Positions 57,258-64,000 of a DNA stretch of 64,000 nt are shown here, in pieces. Numbering within the stretch: the first letter of the stretch is position 1; each line of letters begins with the position of its first letter. The notes under the pieces are model-generated. The model was not told where the DNA came from and ran no database searches. It saw only the letters and a program-made list of their open reading frames with translations. This stretch comes from Clostridium sp. (lineage in GTDB: Bacteria > Bacillota > Clostridia > Clostridiales > Clostridiaceae), in assembly GCF_017888565.1 (NCBI RefSeq), contig NZ_JAGHFX010000018.1:62001-126000 (forward strand), given 5' to 3'. A program made the translations under genes and the position numbers.

Positions 57258-57905
57258 ATGATTATAGTGAAAAAGTCGGTGAGACTTATATTGGGATTTT
57301 TATTATGCGCAAGTTCAACAGTTTTTATGTTAAATTCTAATTTGGGATTATCTCCATGGGATGTTTTCCATCAAGGAATATCAAATGTAACAGGAATCAC
57401 TATAGGACAAGCCAGTATATTAACTAGTGTATTGGTTGTTTTATTAGGAATACTATTAAAGCAAAAGATTGGTATAGGAACATTACTTAATATATTATTT
57501 GTAGGAAAGTTCATAGATATTATTAATGAAAGCAATATAATACCTGTAGCAAATAGCTTATTTTGGGGAATTATAATGATGATAATCGGTATGTTTGTTA
57601 TGGGATATGGATGTTATTTATATATAGGATGTGAAATAGGCTGCGGACCAAGAGATGGAGTAATGATAGGATTAAGTCAAAAACTAAATAAGCCAATTAA
57701 GATAGTTAGAGGCAGTATAGAAATATCAGTATTAATAATAGGATTTTTTCTTGGTGGAACTGTTGGATTAGGAACATTTATAAGTGCTGTTGGACTGGGG
57801 TATTGCATGCAGGTAATATTTAAGATATGTAAATTTGATGTAGTAAATATTAGGCATAAAGCAATAATGGAAAGTTTAGAGGTAGTTAATATTTTTAATA
57901 AGTAA
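57258..57905 (+). CDS. YczE/YitT-like integral membrane protein
   Basis: A 215-residue protein with about five membrane helices. It matches the YczE/YyaS group: first helix LILGFLLCASSTVFMLNSNLGLSPWDVFHQGIS, then GILLKQKIGIGTLLNILFVGKFID and GCGPRDGVMIGLSQKL. In Bacillus YczE affects antibiotic production, and relatives are often next to regulators. Substrate or role is unknown. GGGGTG lies nine bases before ATG 57258; a GTG at 57246 is inside that site. The gene is flanked by two copies of a hairpin repeat and has its own promoter. Confidence 0.78.
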   Translation: MIIVKKSVRLILGFLLCASSTVFMLNSNLGLSPWDVFHQGISNVTGITIGQASILTSVLVVLLGILLKQKIGIGTLLNILFVGKFIDIINESNIIPVANSLFWGIIMMIIGMFVMGYGCYLYIGCEIGCGPRDGVMIGLSQKLNKPIKIVRGSIEISVLIIGFFLGGTVGLGTFISAVGLGYCMQVIFKICKFDVVNIRHKAIMESLEVVNIFNK

Positions 57906-57906
57906 T

Positions 57907-57960
57907 AATATGGATATCTTCAAAAAGACAATTATGATTTGAAGATATCCTATATTTATT
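57907..57960 (+). repeat. Hairpin repeat copy B (terminator of the YczE-like gene)
   Basis: Same stem and 3' tail as copy A at 57096-57150 (GGATATCTTCAAA and TTTGAAGATATCC, then TATATTTATT). It starts one base after the stop codon. Confidence 0.85.
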
Positions 57961-57961
57961 T

Positions 57962-57987
57962 AAAGCACCTAATTTGGTGTTTTTTTA
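57962..57987 (+). terminator. Second terminator after the YczE-like gene
   Basis: GCACC pairs with GGTGT around TAATTT, followed by seven T residues. It stands directly after hairpin copy B. Confidence 0.65.
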
Positions 57988-58236
57988 TATAAATATTGAA
58001 TTTATTTAGTATAATTAAGAAGAAAAAACTAAAAAAGTTTTACTGATTGGAAATATATGTTAGAGTTTTGCTGTAGGAATCATAGGTAATTAAAGGGAAT
58101 ATATAATAAAAAGGTTTGAAAAAATAATTATAAAAAGAGGTAAGTTATGGGTGAAATTCAATAATTTTAATATGATAATTTACATCTAAAATAAGTATAA
58201 TTATTGTTAGTAAACTAATAAATTAAGGAGAAAATA
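57988..58236 (+). other. Leader region of the exopolysaccharide operon
   Basis: No gene is seen. The stretch is AT-rich and must carry the operon promoter, but I cannot single out one with confidence. I looked for c-di-GMP riboswitch motifs because of the PilZ domain downstream and did not find one. Confidence 0.4.
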
Positions 58237-60810
58237 ATGAAGAAAAAATATATTAGTATTCTTATTGGAGCATTAATACTTAGTTCTTTTATAGGAGTTT
58301 ATATATATAAAAATTACAAAATAGATTCTAAAGAAGGAATAACAAATGTTGTAAAAAAAAATAAATATGATGCATCAAAAGAAGTAAATGAAGCACAGGA
58401 AATTTTTGATATTACAAAAAAATCAGAGGTTATAACGAATATAGATACTAAATCAAATATAGTTTCTTTATCATTTGAAGGAATTAATAATAAAGAAACT
58501 ATGGAAAAGATATTAGATTTACTAGAAAAATATAATGTAAGAGCTACTTTTTTTATTCCGGGAGTAGAAGCAGCAGAAGATTCTAGTATAGTTGAAATGA
58601 TTAAAGAAGGTGGACATGATATAGGAAATGGAACACTTTCAGGAATTAATAATATGGAGAACTTATCAAAAGAGGAATTGATTTTAGACTTTGCTACTAC
58701 TAATAAAATTTTAAAGTCAATTGTAGATAAAGATATAGAGTTATTAAAATGCAACTCAACAGTTTATAACGATAATGTGTTAGCAGCGGCCTTTGCATCA
58801 GGAAATAAATATGTTGTTAGTACAGATCATTATTTAAGCTATCAGAGCTTTAAAAATTATGAGCAAGCCTATGGGTATGTAAAGAATTTATCAAATGGAA
58901 CTATTTTATCTATAAAATTAGATGGTGTTCTTAATGATTTTGAATATAATAAAGAAATTATGGATAATAAGCCAGCAGTAGATAAACAAGCAGGCATAAA
59001 AGAAAATTCAGTAAATAAAGAAGATGAAAGAACTATTGATGAAATAGTAGAATGGATACTAAAAGCTATTAAGGAGCAAGAAAGAGTAGCAGTTAAGTTA
59101 AAGGAATTCCCAAGTATTAAAAAATATAATGAATTAAATAATATGGGGATTTATAATAATGAATTATTAAATAATGATATTCTAAATGGTTCATCTATGG
59201 AAAATATAAATAATAGCAATAATATTAATAGTGGTAATTATGAAGACAACAAAAATGATGTAGACAAGATTAATTTTAAAGAGTTAATAGATAAAAATAA
59301 TGGTAGGCTTTCTCCTATAGTTTCAAGGTTTTATACAACTCAAGAAGCTTTATCATACACATTTAGAGGATTAAGTAATGAGAGTGTATTGGATAATGTA
59401 TTAGAAAGCCTTGATAAGTGTAACGCAAAAGGAACATTTTTTGTTACTAAAAATGAAATAATAAAATATCCAGATAGAATAAAAAAAATAATAAGAGCTG
59501 GACATGAAATTGGAAATGGAGGAATAACAGTTAGCTCTAATTTATTAGATAAAACTATTGAAGAAATATGTAAAGAAATATATGAAGTTGATAAGCTATT
59601 AAAAGAAAAAGGTATATACACTAACTCATATATGTCTGGATATGGATATTCAAACTCTAAGGTTCAGGAATCCATATCGATAATAAACAAGATTGAAGGA
59701 CTTGAAAATTATGAATTGATTACTTATACAAAGGCACCTATTATAAGTAAATATAAAGATATGAATGCAGATCAAATTATAAAAGACTATTTTAACGTAA
59801 ATTCATATGTTTCATTAAGTAAAGGTGAAATAGTATATTTTAGGCTAGATTCTGATTTGTTTAAGGATAATACTGTAATTTCAAATTTAATTGAAATATT
59901 AACAGATAACTATGTAAAAAATGGTTATGCCCATAAATATAATAAAGAGCTACAGGCATATGATTTAGTTAAGAAGCCTTTAAATTACTCAGTAGTTGAA
60001 TTGAAAGATATACAAAGTAATTTTGAAAGGTATAATATTTTAACTAATATAAGACCCATGGAGATGAGGTCTTATGATGAAGCCTTAAATATGATGAAAA
60101 CTAACTATATAGGAAATAAAGATGTTAATTTAGAAGATTTTAGTGATGATGAAAAGCTAAATATTGATAAAGATGGGACTATAGACACCAATGGAGAAAA
60201 TGTAATATTTTTTACATTTGATGATTGGGGGGGAGATCCAATAGTAAATGAAATATTAGATGTTTTAAATAAACATAATGTTAAAGCAGGATTTTTTGCT
60301 ATTTCAAAATATGTAGATATAAATAGTGGTATATCTAATATTAATCCTAATTTACTTAGAACTATTGCCTTAAATGGACATGATATAGGAAGTCATAACT
60401 ATAATCATGAACTCTTAGATACTAATAAATCGGAGCTGGAAAAATCATTAATTAAGTCTTATGATGTTATGTCTAATATAATAGGGGATTTGAATTCATT
60501 AAGACAGTATTTTAGGCCACCAACATTATTACTAAAAAAGGAAGGTTTGGCAGCGGTATTTGAAAGTGGATATAAATATGCGATTAGTGGGAATATTTCT
60601 ACTCATGATTATGAAAGTACTTCTTCACAAGAAATTTTAGATGCAATTGAGCCAGGATTAGTAGAAGGAAGAGGTAACATAATTGTAATGCATATGAATA
60701 ATCAAAGCTATTATACTGCAGAAGCTATAGATAAATTTCTTACTAATAATGAAAATGGAGTTTATGGAACGAAGTATAAAATTGCTAAGTTAAGCGATTA
60801 TTTAGAATAG
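58237..60810 (+). CDS. Membrane-anchored protein with three NodB deacetylase domains, one catalytically intact
   Basis: An 857-residue protein with one N-terminal anchor helix. Three NodB (CE4) domains follow, at about residues 74-245, 370-560 and 655-855. In the third, TFDD (660-663), the HxxxH metal pair His720/His724 (SHNYNHEL), FRPP (759-762) and VMHM with His819 are all present, so it should deacetylate N-acetylated glycan outside the cell. The first has SFEG and GHDIGNGT, the second TFRG and GHEIGNGG: both lack the Asp pair and the His pair. A Ser/Asn-rich linker joins the first two. AAGGAG precedes the ATG. Next genes are a polysaccharide synthase and a further NodB-like protein. Confidence 0.85.
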   Translation: MKKKYISILIGALILSSFIGVYIYKNYKIDSKEGITNVVKKNKYDASKEVNEAQEIFDITKKSEVITNIDTKSNIVSLSFEGINNKETMEKILDLLEKYNVRATFFIPGVEAAEDSSIVEMIKEGGHDIGNGTLSGINNMENLSKEELILDFATTNKILKSIVDKDIELLKCNSTVYNDNVLAAAFASGNKYVVSTDHYLSYQSFKNYEQAYGYVKNLSNGTILSIKLDGVLNDFEYNKEIMDNKPAVDKQAGIKENSVNKEDERTIDEIVEWILKAIKEQERVAVKLKEFPSIKKYNELNNMGIYNNELLNNDILNGSSMENINNSNNINSGNYEDNKNDVDKINFKELIDKNNGRLSPIVSRFYTTQEALSYTFRGLSNESVLDNVLESLDKCNAKGTFFVTKNEIIKYPDRIKKIIRAGHEIGNGGITVSSNLLDKTIEEICKEIYEVDKLLKEKGIYTNSYMSGYGYSNSKVQESISIINKIEGLENYELITYTKAPIISKYKDMNADQIIKDYFNVNSYVSLSKGEIVYFRLDSDLFKDNTVISNLIEILTDNYVKNGYAHKYNKELQAYDLVKKPLNYSVVELKDIQSNFERYNILTNIRPMEMRSYDEALNMMKTNYIGNKDVNLEDFSDDEKLNIDKDGTIDTNGENVIFFTFDDWGGDPIVNEILDVLNKHNVKAGFFAISKYVDINSGISNINPNLLRTIALNGHDIGSHNYNHELLDTNKSELEKSLIKSYDVMSNIIGDLNSLRQYFRPPTLLLKKEGLAAVFESGYKYAISGNISTHDYESTSSQEILDAIEPGLVEGRGNIIVMHMNNQSYYTAEAIDKFLTNNENGVYGTKYKIAKLSDYLE

Positions 60811-60838
60811 TAAAAGTATTAGAAAAGGAGTTTAAATA

Positions 60839-62722
60839 GTGAAGTTTAGTTATAAAAAAAATAAGAATGACACAGGTATTATTAATGATATTCTTTTGAG
60901 GCCACGTAGGGATAGGAGATTACTATCTAATGTTCCAGATAAGGAGAGGATCAGAAAAGGCGTTGATCGTAGAGGGCAAAAGATATTAGATGAATCTGTA
61001 AGTGATTCGAATACATTTATTGATAGAAATAAAGCAGGAATAAGATATCTAATGCAAACTGATATTAAGATTAGCTGCAAAAGTTCAAAAGAAAATTTTA
61101 AATTTATAACAAAGTCTATAGATATTTCTACTACAGGAATGTTAATAGAATTACAAGATAAAAAACAATTAGATATGATTAATGGAGCAGATAAAGTAAA
61201 ATTGCAGTTTAAAATATTACCTGGAGCTATGCCAGAAGGGTATGAAATGAAGGTAAATATAGATGCCAAAAAAGTTAGAAGTACAATTGATGAGAATGGT
61301 AAAATACTTTGTGGAATAGAGTTTTTAGAAACACTATCAGAATATTCTAATAGAAAAAAAGATAAATATTTTTTATTCATATCAAGTTTAATATTATTTT
61401 TTATAAGTCTTTTTATAATTTTAATGAGGGCTGAAAGTATAATTTATTTTAAATTTAATAGATGGCTTTATTTATATAGTATAATAGCTGCTGTATTTTT
61501 ATTAAGTAGATATTTATTTGGTGCATTATATAAACCAGTAAATATAGATACTAGCTATACTCCAGGTGTAACGATAATAATTCCTTGTTTCAATGAAGAG
61601 GAATGGATACAAAGAACAATTTTAAGTTGTATTAATCAGGATTATCCAATTGACAAGTTAGAAGTAATAGTGGTAGATGATTATTCACATGATAGATCAG
61701 TAGAAAAGATAAAAGAGATAGTAGAAGAGTTAAAAAGGGAAAAAAGATTTGATGTTGAAAAAAGATTGAAGTACATTGTACAAGAAAAGAATATGGGAAA
61801 AAGAGAAGCCTTATGTACAGGAGTATTAAATGCAAAGCATGACTTAGTAGTATTCGTTGATTCAGATAGCTTTTTAGATCCTTTTGCAATTATTAACTTA
61901 GTGCAGCCCTTTAAGGATCCTAAAATGGGAGGTGTGTCAGGTAGAACGGATGTTGCTAATACATATACAAATACTTTAACTAAAATGCAATCAGTTAGAT
62001 ATTATATTGCTTTTAGAATAATGAAAGCAGCAGAAGCATACTTTGATGCGGTTACATGTTTATCAGGGCCACTTTCATGTTACAAGAAACAAATAATTAT
62101 AGATAATATGGAAGCTTGGAGAAATCAGAAATTTTTAGGGCAAAGAGCTACATTTGGTGATGATAGAGCAATGACTAATTTTGTATTAAGTAAATATAGA
62201 ACTAGCTATCAAGATACAGCCATTTGTTCTACTATAGTACCTAATAAATATAAAGTATTTTTAAAACAGCAGATGAGGTGGAAAAGATCTTGGCTTAGAG
62301 AATCTATTATTGGTGGAAAGTTTATGTGGAAGAAAGAACCTTTTATGTCCTTATTCTTTTATATTGGATTATTTGTACCTTTAGCAGCCCCAATAGTAGT
62401 AGTATATAATCTTATTTATGTTCCAGTAGTTCATAATGTGTTTCCAACAACTTTTCTTGTTGGTGTATTAATGATGGCTTTGATGATGAGCTTTGCGCAA
62501 ATGTTCTTTAGAAAAAGTACTACTTGGATATTTGGGTTACTATTTTGTTTATACTATGAAGTTGTATTACTTTGGCAAATGCCTATAGCTTGGGTAACAT
62601 TTTGGAAATCAACATGGGGAACAAGAATGACTCCAAGTGATGTAGAGGCTAAAAGGAAAAAGGAGCAAAAAAAAGCTACAAAGAAATTTAATAAAAAGGG
62701 AGGAATTAAAAATGAAAAATAA
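60839..62722 (+). CDS. PilZ-GT2 fusion, processive polysaccharide synthase
   Basis: A 627-residue membrane protein. The basic N-terminus (many RR and DRR pairs) leads to a PilZ-like domain with DISTTG at residues 95-100, the cyclic-di-GMP-binding signature; the usual RxxxR before it is atypical (RNKAGIR). Two membrane helices lie at about 178-225. The GT2 domain shows IIIPCFNEEEW (from 246), VDDYS (D280, D281), VDSDS (D341, D343), GDDR (440-443) and the QxxRW motif QQMRW (477-481), followed by three or four more helices. This is the layout of PNAG- and cellulose-type synthases, with PilZ at the N- instead of the C-terminus. GTG start at 60839 behind AAGGAG. Confidence 0.85.
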   Translation: MKFSYKKNKNDTGIINDILLRPRRDRRLLSNVPDKERIRKGVDRRGQKILDESVSDSNTFIDRNKAGIRYLMQTDIKISCKSSKENFKFITKSIDISTTGMLIELQDKKQLDMINGADKVKLQFKILPGAMPEGYEMKVNIDAKKVRSTIDENGKILCGIEFLETLSEYSNRKKDKYFLFISSLILFFISLFIILMRAESIIYFKFNRWLYLYSIIAAVFLLSRYLFGALYKPVNIDTSYTPGVTIIIPCFNEEEWIQRTILSCINQDYPIDKLEVIVVDDYSHDRSVEKIKEIVEELKREKRFDVEKRLKYIVQEKNMGKREALCTGVLNAKHDLVVFVDSDSFLDPFAIINLVQPFKDPKMGGVSGRTDVANTYTNTLTKMQSVRYYIAFRIMKAAEAYFDAVTCLSGPLSCYKKQIIIDNMEAWRNQKFLGQRATFGDDRAMTNFVLSKYRTSYQDTAICSTIVPNKYKVFLKQQMRWKRSWLRESIIGGKFMWKKEPFMSLFFYIGLFVPLAAPIVVVYNLIYVPVVHNVFPTTFLVGVLMMALMMSFAQMFFRKSTTWIFGLLFCLYYEVVLLWQMPIAWVTFWKSTWGTRMTPSDVEAKRKKEQKKATKKFNKKGGIKNEK

Positions 62723-64000
62723 TAGATTTTCTCCTGAGAAAAAAGATAAGATAAAGGTTTTAAGAGGAACATTTCAAGGAATAATATTATTTGTGTTATT
62801 AATAGTAATTATAAAGTCTGTTTTTACGTTCTCAGAATATAAGCCTTATGATTATAATGAAGCAGCAAATACTGAAGATAAGGGATTTATTGCTGTATCA
62901 TATTTTGGAGTAGATAGAACAGGAGATGATACATTAATAAGTACTGAAGTATTAGAAAAGCAATTAAAAGCCTTAAATGATAATGGATATGTGACAATAA
63001 CACAACAAGATATTCTAGATTATTATATTAAGGGAAAGGCTTTACCTAATAAATCATTATTTTTATTATTTGAAGATGGTAGAAGAGATACAGCTATTTT
63101 TTCACAAAAGATTATGGAAAAATATAATTATAAAGCTACAATGCTTACTTACGCAGATAAATTTTCAAAAAATGATCCTAAGTTTTTAATGCCAAAAGAT
63201 TTATTAGAATTAGTTGATAGCTCTTATTGGGAACTGGGAACAAATGGCTATAGACTTGGATATATAAATGTTTTTAATAAAGATAATAAATATTTAGGAC
63301 AGTTAACTTCGCAAGAGTTTTCAAAGATATCAGATACAATTAATAGAAAGTATAACCATTATTTAATGGACTTTATAAGAGATGAATATAATATTCCAAT
63401 GGAAACCTATAGTGAAATGGAAGAACGTATCAATAACGATTATAAAGAATTATCAAAAATTTATACTAAAGAGTTTGGAAATGTACCAAATTTATATTCT
63501 CTTATGCATTCAAATACAGGGCAGTTTGGAACAAATGATAAAGTGAGTTTAATAAATGGTAAATGGATTAAAGAGTTGTTTAGTATGAATTTTAATAGGG
63601 AAGGCTATTCTTTAAATACAAGGGATAACTCAATTTATGATTTAACAAGAATACAGCCTCAAGCATATTGGTCAACTAATCATTTATTAATGAGAATATT
63701 GGATGATACTAAGGAGAATGTAGAATTTATTGTTGGAGATGAAGAAAAAGCAAGGAATTTCAAAAAAGTAAAAGGAGAAGCAGAATTTATTGATGATACT
63801 ATAATATTAACATCATTAATAAGGGATAAGGGGCTTATAAAATTATTAGATAGTGATAATTATAAAGATATTAAAATTTCATCAGAGTTAAATGGAAATG
63901 TAATAGGTTCTCAAGCTATATATTTTAGAGCAAGCGATGATTTAAAAGATAGTTTGTGTGTTAAGCTTGTTAATAATACTATTGAGGTTATAGAAACCTT
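62712..64000 (+). CDS. Degenerate NodB-like membrane-anchored protein, 3' truncated by window end
   Basis: The frame from ATG 62712 stays open to the last base (430 codons). GGGAGG precedes it and it overlaps the synthase gene by 11 bp, so translation is coupled. An anchor helix (IILFVLLIVIIKSVFTF) is followed by a NodB-like part: ALPNKSLFLLFEDGRRDTA has Glu121-Asp122 where TFDDG is expected, and the HxxxH region reads ELGTNGYR, without His. It resembles the deacetylase module of PgaB-type proteins but lacks the metal ligands. The later 250 residues (SLMHSNTGQFGTNDK, RIQPQAYWSTNHLL) may be a second module for glycan binding or hydrolysis. Not recognised further. Confidence 0.75.
   Translation, partial: MKNNRFSPEKKDKIKVLRGTFQGIILFVLLIVIIKSVFTFSEYKPYDYNEAANTEDKGFIAVSYFGVDRTGDDTLISTEVLEKQLKALNDNGYVTITQQDILDYYIKGKALPNKSLFLLFEDGRRDTAIFSQKIMEKYNYKATMLTYADKFSKNDPKFLMPKDLLELVDSSYWELGTNGYRLGYINVFNKDNKYLGQLTSQEFSKISDTINRKYNHYLMDFIRDEYNIPMETYSEMEERINNDYKELSKIYTKEFGNVPNLYSLMHSNTGQFGTNDKVSLINGKWIKELFSMNFNREGYSLNTRDNSIYDLTRIQPQAYWSTNHLLMRILDDTKENVEFIVGDEEKARNFKKVKGEAEFIDDTIILTSLIRDKGLIKLLDSDNYKDIKISSELNGNVIGSQAIYFRASDDLKDSLCVKLVNNTIEVIET

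Noticed and set aside
57988..58236. A c-di-GMP riboswitch before the PilZ-linked operon
   Set aside because: No GEMM-like tetraloop and receptor or class II pseudoknot pattern could be seen.

Overview
The window is 64 kb of very AT-rich DNA with densely packed genes, short intergenic gaps, strong AGGAGG-type ribosome binding sites and many U-tailed hairpin terminators. It looks like a chromosome of a spore-forming Clostridium (sensu stricto type). The evidence is the gene order maf-radC-mreBCD-PBP2-minCDE-rodA-(SpoIVFA/B-like), the rplU-prp-rpmA-obgE-yhbY-nadD-yqeK-LCP block, Prp together with an L27 that carries a cleavable N-terminal extension, and a DacF-type carboxypeptidase. The species cannot be fixed from sequence alone. 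I see no rRNA, tRNA, CRISPR array, prophage or insertion sequence.

Layout. 1-9.1 kb: a YhaO/YhaN-type exonuclease pair (the first gene is cut by the window edge), a zinc-type ABC substrate-binding lipoprotein with its own promoter and a candidate operator, a membrane-embedded MutS-family ATPase, a KapD-like exonuclease, a CBS-domain protein and YaaA. 9.4-11.4 kb (minus strand): a three-gene envelope-stress-like operon of a Ser-rich membrane protein, PspA and a Cys-cluster protein with a DUF1292-like C-terminus. 11.9-13.1 kb: an S1-domain protein. 13.3-21.3 kb: a sialic acid locus with a divergent SGNH esterase, a solute-binding protein, two permeases, a nonsense-broken YhcH/NanQ gene, a DUF624 membrane protein, NanE, NanA and a ROK kinase (NanK). 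The transporter has no ATPase gene here. 21.3-25.3 kb: pyruvate kinase (minus), the dipeptidase PepD and a SPOR-like membrane protein.

25.5-41.2 kb is the cell shape and division cluster, followed by a SpoIVFA/B-like pair, a radical-SAM pair and RNase G. 41.2-47.7 kb holds an L21 leader, the L21/Prp/L27 genes, the obgE-to-LCP series and an RluD-family enzyme. 48-53 kb has DacF (minus), a comEA gene broken by one TAA, small membrane proteins and an RlmCD-type methyltransferase. 53.0-53.8 kb is a decayed stretch with two gene fragments. 53.9-57.1 kb is a purine salvage pair (NCS2 permease and adenine deaminase) behind a promoter with three CGAA/TTCG cores that resemble PurR boxes. 57.2-57.9 kb is a YczE-like membrane protein whose promoter -10 lies inside a perfect 23-bp palindrome and whose gene is bracketed by two near-identical hairpin repeats.

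58.2-64.0 kb is the most unusual part. It is an apparent exopolysaccharide operon made of a membrane-anchored protein with three NodB deacetylase domains of which only the last keeps the catalytic residues, an N-terminal PilZ-GT2 synthase fusion, and a further degenerate deacetylase-like protein that runs off the end. Together they suggest a cyclic-di-GMP-tuned surface polysaccharide system built largely from pseudoenzyme deacetylase domains. Other points for a second look are the two point-nonsense pseudogenes, the PspA operon, and several operator-like palindromes placed exactly on promoters.
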